NCBI GenBank assembly: GCA_964399535.1
Contig: CAYNRE010000005.1
Span: forward strand, 248,001-312,000
DNA length: 64,000 bases
From: CAYNRE01 sp964399535
Lineage (GTDB): Bacteria; Planctomycetota; Planctomycetia; Pirellulales; CAYNRE01
Direction of reading: 5' to 3'
How positions within the stretch are numbered: position 1 is the first letter of the stretch; each line of letters opens with the position of its first letter. A program made the position numbers and the translations under genes. Positions 41,007 to 49,600 of this stretch are shown piece by piece. The notes beneath the pieces were generated by a model. That model saw only the letters and a program-made list of their open reading frames with translations, was not told the DNA's origin and made no database searches.

Positions 41007-42092
41007 ATGAACGAGTTCCACCAGCCGGCCCCCGAAGGCCCTGAGCCGGTCCGCAAGTTGACCGAGGTGCGCTACGAGCACTCGGCCAATTTGCCCGACC
41101 TGATGCGGCAGTTGCGGGCCACGCTGCTCATTTCCACCTATCAGGCCGGCCGGCTGGTGTGCGTCGGAGCTGGCCCCGAGGGGCTTTCGTTCTCGTTTCA
41201 CGCCTTCCCCCAGGTGATGGGGCTGGCGGTGCATCCCGAACGGATCGCCGTGGGGACCAAGCGCGAGGTCTGGTTTCTGGAGCTCGACCGCCAATTGGGC
41301 CCGGCGATTCAGCCGGCCGGAAAGTACGACGCGGCCTATTTGTCGCGGGCGGCCCACGTAACCGGAGCCATCCTGGGCCATGAAATGGCCTGGGCGGGAA
41401 ACGAACTCTGGGTGGTCAATACGCTGTTCTCGTGCCTTGCCACGGTGGGGGGGCGTTTCAGTTTCGTCCCTCGCTGGAAACCGCGGTTCATCTCCGCCCT
41501 GGCCGCCGAAGACCGCTGCCATCTCAACGGCATGGCCATGGAAGCCGGCCGCCCCCGTTACGTGACGGCCTTGGCCGAGACCGATACCCCTGCTGGCTGG
41601 CGACCCACCAAGGCTACCTCTGGCTGCCTGATCGATGTCCCCTCGCGCGAACTGGTTGCCCGGGGGCTGTCGATGCCCCACTCGCCCCGCATCGTCGAGG
41701 GGAGGCTGCTGGTCTGTGATTCGGGCCGGGGCCGAATCTCAGCCGTCGATCGGGCAACCGGCCATGTCGAACCGATCGTCGAACTGCCAGGCTATACGCG
41801 GGGGTTCGACACGCTGGGCCCACTGGCCTTTGTGGGCCTCTCCAAAATCCGCGAAACCAACATCTTTGGCGGGCTGCCCATTGCCGAGCGGCACCAAGAC
41901 TTGCGCTGTGGCGTGGCCGTGGTCGACCTGCGCTCGGGTCAGGCGATCGCCAAGCTCGAGTTTCAATCGGGGGTGGACGAGATCTTCGCCGTGCAGCTCG
42001 TCCCCAATGTGCGCCTGCCGGCAATCATTGGCATCGACCCGGAAACCGACGGTCACGACCATGTCTGGCTGGTTCCGCCGCTGGCCGACTGA
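41007..42092 (+). CDS. TIGR03032-like beta-propeller protein
   Basis: A 361-residue protein resembling the TIGR03032 family of unknown function. ATG 41007 (the codon after a TTG) was taken as start. Diagnostic stretches are LISTYQAGRLVCVG, FHAFPQVMGLAVHP, WVVNTLFSCLATV, FISALAAEDRCHLNGMAM and GLSMPHSPRIVEGRLLVCDSG, spaced as blades of a propeller fold. No signal peptide or membrane segment is visible, so it is probably cytoplasmic. The C-terminal GVDEIFAVQLVPNVRLPAI is also family-specific. It stands alone after the desaturase-like gene with about 110 bp between. The activity is unknown. Confidence 0.8.
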   Translation: MNEFHQPAPEGPEPVRKLTEVRYEHSANLPDLMRQLRATLLISTYQAGRLVCVGAGPEGLSFSFHAFPQVMGLAVHPERIAVGTKREVWFLELDRQLGPAIQPAGKYDAAYLSRAAHVTGAILGHEMAWAGNELWVVNTLFSCLATVGGRFSFVPRWKPRFISALAAEDRCHLNGMAMEAGRPRYVTALAETDTPAGWRPTKATSGCLIDVPSRELVARGLSMPHSPRIVEGRLLVCDSGRGRISAVDRATGHVEPIVELPGYTRGFDTLGPLAFVGLSKIRETNIFGGLPIAERHQDLRCGVAVVDLRSGQAIAKLEFQSGVDEIFAVQLVPNVRLPAIIGIDPETDGHDHVWLVPPLAD

Positions 42093-42396
42093 CCATCGCC
42101 GGCCGACGGTCCCTGGTGCCTAGGGCGGACCTGGCACACCGCCGGCTTACCGGTATCGCCAAGCGATTGGTGTGCCGGCAACGCCAATCGGTTGCTCGCT
42201 CTCGGGAACCAATGCGGGGAGCCAAGGGGTACGGTGGTCACTCCATTTTTTAACTTGCCTGCGCACCGCACGGTTGCTTTACTAGGAGCCCTCGACCGAA
42301 CGGGGGGAGCGCAGTGCCCCGGTCGATTCCGATCGCGAGACGCCCTCGACCGATCGGCCCGATGTAGGTTTGCTTGGCATCCGGAAGGAGCAGCTA
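42093..42396 (+). other. Structured leader upstream of the first PEP-CTERM gene
   Basis: About 304 bp without a supported gene. GGCACACC (42133-42140) pairs with GGTGTGCC (42169-42176) around a loop that itself contains a CCGG-CTTA-CCGG hairpin. A second possible hairpin uses GATTGG and CCAATC just downstream, partly competing with the first. AAGGAG at 42385-42390 is a clear ribosome-binding site for GTG 42397. Confidence 0.35.
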
Positions 42397-43722
42397 GTGA
42401 TCGGCCGCACAATTCGACGCGGGCGACGCCCTGAGGCGCGCCTGAACTCTTTGCGGGGCTGCGCGCTCGTTGCCGCCCTTGTCGGTGGTTTTTTCGGCGT
42501 GGAGCGCGCGCAGGCGGGCACCGCCGTCACGAACCTGCCCTTCGCCGTCAATGGCGCCAGCATGTGGGACACCGGCGCCGGGTTTCTCTTTCAGACCGGC
42601 GACTTTCTCGGCGTGCAGTGGGACCAGGATTTCAACATCGGTCCGCTGCTTGGCCTGGAACTCGACGGCAACATCAACGGCAAAATCGGGCTGGAGTACG
42701 GGGTGACCGTATCGAGCGGCACGGTCAACGCCAGCTACCCGGCCCAGGCTTCGCTGAGCTATCCCGATCAGGCGAACGCCGGCACGCTGGTCACGCTCAA
42801 CTCGAGCTCGATGTTGACCGCGCCGGCCGCCTTTTCCAGCCTGAGTCCGCAGGTCGACGTACACGTCGGAGTGCCCGTTCAACTGGGGTCGAGCGCCACT
42901 GGCAGCTTCCACGTGGCGCCGTTTCCGTCGATTCCGATCCCCTTCCCCACGATCAACGTCGATACAGGGCTTACGCTGTTTGACCTCAACGGCGCGAACC
43001 CGTCGGTGGATATCAATTTCCTGGGCTTCGGCACCGTGACGGCTTCACTGCCGATTGTGGACACGAGCGGCATGTCGGCCGGCGGCCCAATATCGACCAG
43101 CGCCAGCGACAGCTTCGTCGACTTGAACGTCGACCTCGACGGTATCTTGACCACGTTCGTGGCGGGCTTTCCAGCGCTCAGTGGCGGCATCGACTTGGGG
43201 GGAATCGCCAACTTCAACTACAACCTGCTCGACGCCGATGCCCTGCTCGGGCTTGGGCTCGGCCAGGCGTTCGATTTTAACCCGGCCTTGAAAGTGCGCT
43301 ACACGCTGGAGACGGGCCAGCAGTTCGTGTTGGGCGCGAGCGACCCGCTCTCGTTTCTGATGCCGACCAAGGCCCAGGTCGGCGAGACGCTGGAAGTGGG
43401 CGTGGAATACTTCCTGGAAAACACGCTGACCAACACCACCTCGCTGGCGATCGACCCCGTGGGCGTTCAGGTAAGCGCCCTGGCCATTGGCCTGGAGCTG
43501 TTCGGGCTGAATATTTTGAATGTGGGCCCACTGGTCGACGAGACCTTGGCTACGAACTTCGACATTCCGGTCTACTCCAATTCTTTCGCCCTGGACTTTC
43601 CGCTGTTCACCACCCAGATTTCGATCGCCGTGCCGGAGCCAGCCGGCGCGGTGCTGGCCATGGTGGGCCTGGTGGGGTCGCTGCCGGTGCTGCGGCGCAG
43701 AGCGCGAACCCGGCGAGGGTAA
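42397..43722 (+). CDS. PEP-CTERM sorted exported protein
   Basis: A 441-residue exported protein. GTG 42397 is supported by AAGGAG six bases upstream. A signal peptide (CALVAALVGGFFGVERAQA) leads into a low-complexity beta-rich body rich in Ser, Asn, Asp and Gly that has no known enzymatic motif. The C-terminus has VPEPAGAVLAMVGLVGS followed by RRRARTRRG, the Pro-Glu-Pro plus hydrophobic segment plus Arg-rich tail of PEP-CTERM sorting signals cut and anchored by exosortase. No exosortase lies in this window. It is convergent with the next gene, 16 bp apart. Its function is likely structural or adhesive, by inference. Confidence 0.85.
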   Translation: MIGRTIRRGRRPEARLNSLRGCALVAALVGGFFGVERAQAGTAVTNLPFAVNGASMWDTGAGFLFQTGDFLGVQWDQDFNIGPLLGLELDGNINGKIGLEYGVTVSSGTVNASYPAQASLSYPDQANAGTLVTLNSSSMLTAPAAFSSLSPQVDVHVGVPVQLGSSATGSFHVAPFPSIPIPFPTINVDTGLTLFDLNGANPSVDINFLGFGTVTASLPIVDTSGMSAGGPISTSASDSFVDLNVDLDGILTTFVAGFPALSGGIDLGGIANFNYNLLDADALLGLGLGQAFDFNPALKVRYTLETGQQFVLGASDPLSFLMPTKAQVGETLEVGVEYFLENTLTNTTSLAIDPVGVQVSALAIGLELFGLNILNVGPLVDETLATNFDIPVYSNSFALDFPLFTTQISIAVPEPAGAVLAMVGLVGSLPVLRRRARTRRG

Positions 43723-43738
43723 ACCCTTTGGCGGCCCG

Positions 43739-46108
43739 TTAAGCGATGCGGCGCCGCACTTGGCGCCAACCGACCAGCGCCAAGGCGGCCGCGCCCAAGA
43801 GCGCCAGCACCCAGGTGGCTGGCTCCGGAACGGACGCACCTTCGAACCGGGCCGCCAGCGAGGCCGGCGGCAACACCAGCGGCGGTACTGCCACCGACCA
43901 GGGCCCCGAGATGCCCGAGCCGGAGTCGGCAACCAGCGTGGCGTTGCCGAGCGGGTCGAGCCGCACGATGGTGTCGGCCAGGTAGTTGGCTACGAGCAGT
44001 TGGTCGTCGGCGTCGAAGGCCAGCCCCGAGGGCGAGACGATTCCGTCGGCCAGATCGGCAAAGCTGCTCACCGCGCCGCTGGAATCGAGGCGCCAGACGC
44101 GGCTGGTGAGCGTATCGGCGATGAACACGTCGCCGCTGGAATCGACCGCCACGCTAATCGGCGTAAACAGGCCATCGCTCGAATCGGCCAACACGCTGGC
44201 CATTCCGGCGGCGCTAAACGCAACCACCTTCTTGTTCTCGAGCGAGGCGACGATCAGGTTGCCCTGAGCGTCGAAATCCATTCCAAACGGCCCGTCGAGT
44301 CCGTCGCTGGCGTCGGCAAACAAGCTGGCGTTGCCCCCCGAGTCGATCCTCCGAATGGAATCCGAGAGATAGCTGGAAACATAGAGATTGCCCTGGGCGT
44401 CGAACGCCAGGCCCGAGGGAGTGGCGATGCCGTCTTGCAAATCGGCGAAGACCACGCCCGGCCCGCCCGGAGTGTCGAACCTCAGAATCTGGCTCTTCAG
44501 CGTGTCGGCCACGAACAATCGGCCCAGCGCGTCGTAGGCCACGGCCAGCGGCGTAAACAAGCCGTCGCTGGTGTCGGCCAGCACGGTGCCGGCGCCGCTG
44601 GGCGCCAAATCGATCAGCCGCTGGTTATCGAGCGAGGCCACGACGAAGCTCTGCTCGACCGGCGGCGCCGTGAAGCGAGCATTCCAAGCAATTCCGGCCT
44701 GGGCCGCCGCACTCGAGGTTACTTCCAAGGCATAGAGCCCGGGCCCCAGATCGCGGTCGAAGACGTGCTCGACGTTGTCGATCGCCGAAAGGCTCGCCTG
44801 AATCGGCGCCCCGGTTACCTGATAGGCGGTGTGGCTGCTGTTGACTTCGGCCCGGTACAGCCTGAGATCGACATTGGCCAGCGACGGCGCGAGCGTGGCC
44901 GCACCGCTCTCCTCGGGGGTGAAGCTCACTTCCCGGTTCCAGGCGGCGGTCGCCGTGAAGCTCTCTAGCGAAGCGCCCGCGGGAAGCCGGAAAAAATACC
45001 GCTGGGTACCCGCCGCCAGTTGGGCCTGGTCCCAACCGAGCACCGGCACCAGTTGAGCGCTGGACGGAGCCTGTTGCCCGGCGGCCAGAATCAGGTCGCT
45101 GTTATCCACGTTCAGCAGCCCGGCCCCAAAGCGCAGGTCGAGCGGCTGCGTGGCGCTGTGCGACCAATCGTCGAGGGTGGTAGCGGTCGAGTGGTCGAGG
45201 TCGAATGACTCTTTCGTGGCTCCGGTGAGCAGCAGGGCCTTGATGACCTCGGGGCGATCGGCTCCGGCCTGGCCGCTGCCCGCCTCGAGCAGCAGCGCCG
45301 CCGCCGCCGAGACCCGGGCCGTGGCCCGACTAACCGTGGGCGTGGCGCCGGGAAAATCGCCCGGCGCAACCAAGTCGGGCCGCGAGCGGCCGACCACGTC
45401 GAGCGTCGAAGGGCCCAGGCTCGACCCGGCGTTGGCCTGACCCACCGCGATCGAGTTGTAGCTATTGGCCAGCATCAGCGGCATCTCGGAACCGCTGCCG
45501 TTGTTTACGCCGACCACGGCCACCACCCCGTCGCGCACAATGGCCAGGTCCAAGCGCCGCAAAGCGTCGATCGCCTGCGCGTCTTCCTGTGCGTCGTTGG
45601 CCGAGTTGGTGTCGCGGGTCACCACCCAGCTATGGTTCTGCACCTTGCCGATCGAGGGCGCCGGGGCCAGGTTGGTTTGCGTGTTCAGGTAGCCCGAGTT
45701 GAGCCAATCGGTGGAGCTATAGACATGGATCGACGAAACGCCCGGCGCGACCCCGTTGGAGCCATAGGCCACCCGGGCCACCCCGGTGGCATGCGACGAC
45801 ACGATTCCGCCGCCGGTCTGGTCGATAATGGTGTCGAAGACCAGCTCCGACTGCGAGCCGTTGGGCAGATACGCATTACCCGGCGGGCCGCTGAACTCGA
45901 CCTGGGTGAACTCGACGCCCGCCCCGGTCGGCGCCTGGCTGCCAAGCCGAGCGCGGAGGCTGGTCAGCCCGATGGCCTCGTCAACGTCGTCGAGCACACC
46001 GGCGCGGGCCGACGGTGCCGGGGGGGCCAACCCCACGCCCAATACCAGCAGGGCCAAGGCCGTCCTCACCCGGTGCCGCCAACTTGCGCCTGGAATGAAA
46101 GCGAGCAT
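43739..46108 (-). CDS. PEP-CTERM protein: subtilase-like domain fused to NHL-type beta-propeller
   Basis: A 789-residue exported protein. ATG 46108 begins a signal peptide ending near APSARAG. Residues about 60-300 resemble a subtilisin (S8) domain: SSHATGVARVAYG aligns with the His block (His106), QNHSWVV with the oxyanion-hole Asn158, and TVSRATARVSAAAALL with the Ser block (Ser260, GTSMATP-like). The usual Asp block is replaced by GVEFTQVEF, so the triad is incomplete. A beta-sandwich (about 350-490) follows, then six NHL-like propeller blades (about 495-755) with repeated LFVADTLKSQILRFD-type units. The end VPEPATWVLALLGAAAL plus Arg tail is a PEP-CTERM anchor. Its promoter lies at 46389-46417. 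Confidence 0.8.
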   Translation of the reverse strand: MLAFIPGASWRHRVRTALALLVLGVGLAPPAPSARAGVLDDVDEAIGLTSLRARLGSQAPTGAGVEFTQVEFSGPPGNAYLPNGSQSELVFDTIIDQTGGGIVSSHATGVARVAYGSNGVAPGVSSIHVYSSTDWLNSGYLNTQTNLAPAPSIGKVQNHSWVVTRDTNSANDAQEDAQAIDALRRLDLAIVRDGVVAVVGVNNGSGSEMPLMLANSYNSIAVGQANAGSSLGPSTLDVVGRSRPDLVAPGDFPGATPTVSRATARVSAAAALLLEAGSGQAGADRPEVIKALLLTGATKESFDLDHSTATTLDDWSHSATQPLDLRFGAGLLNVDNSDLILAAGQQAPSSAQLVPVLGWDQAQLAAGTQRYFFRLPAGASLESFTATAAWNREVSFTPEESGAATLAPSLANVDLRLYRAEVNSSHTAYQVTGAPIQASLSAIDNVEHVFDRDLGPGLYALEVTSSAAAQAGIAWNARFTAPPVEQSFVVASLDNQRLIDLAPSGAGTVLADTSDGLFTPLAVAYDALGRLFVADTLKSQILRFDTPGGPGVVFADLQDGIATPSGLAFDAQGNLYVSSYLSDSIRRIDSGGNASLFADASDGLDGPFGMDFDAQGNLIVASLENKKVVAFSAAGMASVLADSSDGLFTPISVAVDSSGDVFIADTLTSRVWRLDSSGAVSSFADLADGIVSPSGLAFDADDQLLVANYLADTIVRLDPLGNATLVADSGSGISGPWSVAVPPLVLPPASLAARFEGASVPEPATWVLALLGAAALALVGWRQVRRRIA

Positions 46109-46388
46109 CCTGCGACTCGATAAGAACAGCGGAAACCGAGGCAAATCCTAGAGCGAGCGATCAGCGGTCGATCAAAGGTTTGGAGCGCGGAGTCGCGACC
46201 ATCGGCTGACATTGCCGAACAGCAAGAAGAGTCGGGAGCCCACCCCTGTGGTAAATCGCCCCGACCAAAGGCCGCCATTCGCGCCCCGGCGCTCGCCGAT
46301 GCCCCCGACCGGCCACCGACGCCCCACACGATTGGTCAGCTCGATCCGTCTGTTCCGGCAAAGACAGTTCGAATGAACCTACCGTTTG

Positions 46389-46417
46389 AGTATAGCGCGA
46401 GGCGCACAGGGCAGCAA
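46389..46417 (-). promoter_or_regulatory. Promoter for the subtilase-propeller gene
   Basis: On the minus strand TTGCTG (46417-46412) and TATACT (46394-46389) are 17 bp apart. The -10 box is one base from consensus. Transcription would begin near 46382 with a leader of about 270 bases. Confidence 0.5.
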
Positions 46418-46584
46418 CAAAACAGCGGGAAACCGTCAATCTCACCGTCCATCTCACCGTCCAACTCAGGGCCGAGCGCGGGCCCCGATTTGCCCAAATT
46501 CAGGGCCGAGTCTCGAGTCGCAACTTATTCTTGAGTCGATCCTTAGATAGAAACAGCCGCGCTGCGGGGCTGTTCGCCGATTGC

Positions 46585-46613
46585 TTGACACCCCCGGTGG
46601 GCTGGGTCAACAT
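46585..46613 (+). promoter_or_regulatory. Possible promoter for the TPR gene
   Basis: A perfect TTGACA -35 (46585-46590) has a weak CAACAT at 46608-46613 with a 17-bp spacer. Leader of roughly 75 bases to ATG 46695. The rest of the 586-bp divergent region shows no coding frame. Confidence 0.35.
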
Positions 46614-46694
46614 GAAGGCGATCTTCCCCTCGAGCGTAGTTCTCGACGCAACCATATTCCGGCGCTAACCTTGCGCGCGGTTAGGGCTGACCGC

Positions 46695-49600
46695 ATGCCA
46701 CCCGAAACCGAAGACTTCTTTCGACCGTATACCCGGCCGAAAGATCAGCTATTGGGACCGCGCTGGAAACGCATCCTGCGCGAGCGGTTGGCGTTTCTGC
46801 GCTTCGTGGTGGGGGCCCCGTTCGAAGGCCAAGGGCCCACCGACGCAACCATCGGCCGGCAGGACCAGACCCGGCTCAATATCCGCCTAATGGGCCAGAC
46901 CCTGGCGGTGGTCGTGGTGGTGCTTCCGTCGCTGCTTTTCTGGCACCGCTACCAGGTTTACCGCAACGCCAACTCCTTGCTGGTCCAAGCCCGCAAGGCG
47001 GAAAAGGAAGAACGCTGGGGCGCGGCCGCCGACTACTGCCAGAGGTACCTGCAGCTTCGCCCCAACGACGCCGACACCTGGGTCCGGCTGGCCCGTAATT
47101 TCGACCGGAAGGCGGTCACCGGACCGCAACTGGAGAGGGCCATCGGCTACTACCGCAAGGCCGTGACCCTGCGCGACGAAGACCCCTACCTGCGACGGCG
47201 GTTGGCCGAACTGTATCTGGAAACGCGGCAGGCCCAATTGGCGGAATACCACGCAGACCAATTGCTGCTGCTCATTCCCGAGGACCCGGCGGGCTGGCGG
47301 GTGCGAGCCCGGGCCCTGTACGTCGAGGCCCATGAAGGAAACCGGGTGCAGTTGGCCACCGCGGTCGATGCCATGAAGAAGGCGGTCGCGCTCAACCCGC
47401 AAGATGCGCTTATGGCAGTGACCTTGGCCGACATTTATCGGCGCGAACTGCCGACCCCCAGCCAGGCGCAGCGCAATGCTCTGGCCGACGACGTCATGAA
47501 TTTCCTGGTGCGCGAAAACCCCGAGAGCGTCAACGCCTGCCTGGCCCGCTACAGCTACCGCACCCGCTATCGGCTCGACGGCGCCGACGAAGATCTGGAC
47601 CGGGCCCTGGTTCTGGATCCGAACAACCTCGACGTGCTCCTGGCCGCCGGCCAGCGGGCCACGCGCCAGACCCGTTACGACGAGGCAAGGCGGTATTTTA
47701 CGGCGGTGATCGAGCAGGCGCCCAACGATCGCCGCGGCTACCTGAGCCTGGGTGAAACCTACTTGGCCTCGAACCTGCTGGACCAGGCGGTAACCACCTG
47801 GCGCAATGGCCTGGCCCGGGTAGGTGAAACCGATTTGCAGCTCAATTTGCCGCTGGCAACCACCTTAATACGGTTGCGCAAACTGGACGAGGCGGAACAA
47901 ATCCTATCGGCACTCGACCTGGCGCTGCGCAACTTGCCGATCGGCATGTCGTCTACGGCCAAGAGCCAGGCCAGGCTCCAAGTTGATTTCGTGCGAGCCC
48001 GGTGGCTAGTGGGCCGCGAAGAGTATGCCCGCGCCACCCCGATTCTGCGGCGCGTGCTCAACGAGCTGACCAACCGCGGCGCGCCCGAAGACTTGCCGCG
48101 AACGATCGAAGCCCAATACGAGCTGGCCGGCTGCGCCCTAGGCGAGCGTCAGCCCGACCTGGCCGCCGCGCTCTATGTGCAAGCCGCGCGGTTGCAGCCG
48201 AGCGTGGCCGCGCATTACGTGGCGGCGGGCCGGGCGTTTGACCTGGCCGGACAGAGCGAATCGGCGATCGAATACCTCAATCAAGCCCTGAAGCTCGAGC
48301 CCAATTCGCCCTCGGCCTGGCTGGCCATGGCCCAGGCGGTGTTCAATGCCCAGCGATCGGCGCCAGAGGGGCAGCGACAGTGGGGCGATTTTGAGCAAGC
48401 CCTGGCCGAATGCCAGAAGCATGCGGTCGACCCGACCGCGCTACGCCTGTTGCGGGCCGATTACCTGGCCATCCAGGGCCGTGGGGCCGAGGCCGTGGCG
48501 CTGGTCGAAGCCGGTTTGGCCGAACAGCCAGGAAGCCGCCTCTTGGCCCAGGCTCTGGTGCTCGTCCAAGAGCGCTACGGCGATCAGGGGGACGCCGATC
48601 GGGCCCTCGATGCCCTGGAGAAAACCGGAGATCGCACGCCCCAGGCCACCTTGCTGCGGGTGGCGGTGCTTGCCAAGCGGCGGCAGTTCGCCGAGGCCGA
48701 ACGGCTCCTCACGCATCTGGCCGAGCGATCCACCGGCGCGCAAAAGCTGGCCGTTTCCCAGCAACTGGCCGAGCTGTTATTGCAGCAACGCAAGATCGAC
48801 CCGGCGCGGAAGTTGCTCGAGTCGCTTTACGACCGCCACCCCGACCAGCGGCAACTGGCTGGCGAACTGGCCCGGCTGGCCCTGGAATCGGGCGACCGGG
48901 CGGCGGCCGAAATCTGGGAGAACCGCCTCCGCGTGGCCGAAGGCTCCGACGGCACCCAGTGGCGCTACCTGAGGGCCATGCGCCTCCTGGGACAGGGAAC
49001 GGGCACCAACGACGCCCAGTTTAGCGAGGCGGTGCGGCTACAGGCCGAAATCCAGGCCAATCGACCCAATTCGCCCATGGGGTATGTGCTCAAAGGACAA
49101 ATCGAGGAGCGCCGCGGTCAGCCTTCGGAAGCAATCAGCGCCTATCAAATGGCCCTGCAATTGGGAGACCGGAGCCTGGTGCCGCTGGAGCGGGTAATCG
49201 CCCTGCTTTACCAGCAGAAGCGTTTGGCCGAGGCCGACGCCTACCTGAACCGGATGGAACAGGAGTTGGTCTTCTCGCAAGACACGGCCGACGTGGCCGT
49301 CACCGTCGCCGCCCAATATGGCCAGCTCGACCGCTCGCTGCGGGTGGCGGCGGCCGCGGTCGAACGCCGCCCCAACGAGCCGGCCAGCTACGTGCTCTTG
49401 GGCCGGGCTCATCTGTTGTCGGGCCAAGTGGTCGAGGCCGAGCGCTGTTTCGCCAAGGCCACGCAGTTGGCACCGCGCGACACCCAGGGGTGGATTTCGC
49501 TGCTGGGCTTCTACGCCCGCACCAATCGCCCCGCCGAGGTGGAATCGACCCTGGCCAAGATGGCGACCGAGGCCCAGCTCGGCCCCGCCGATCGAGCGTT

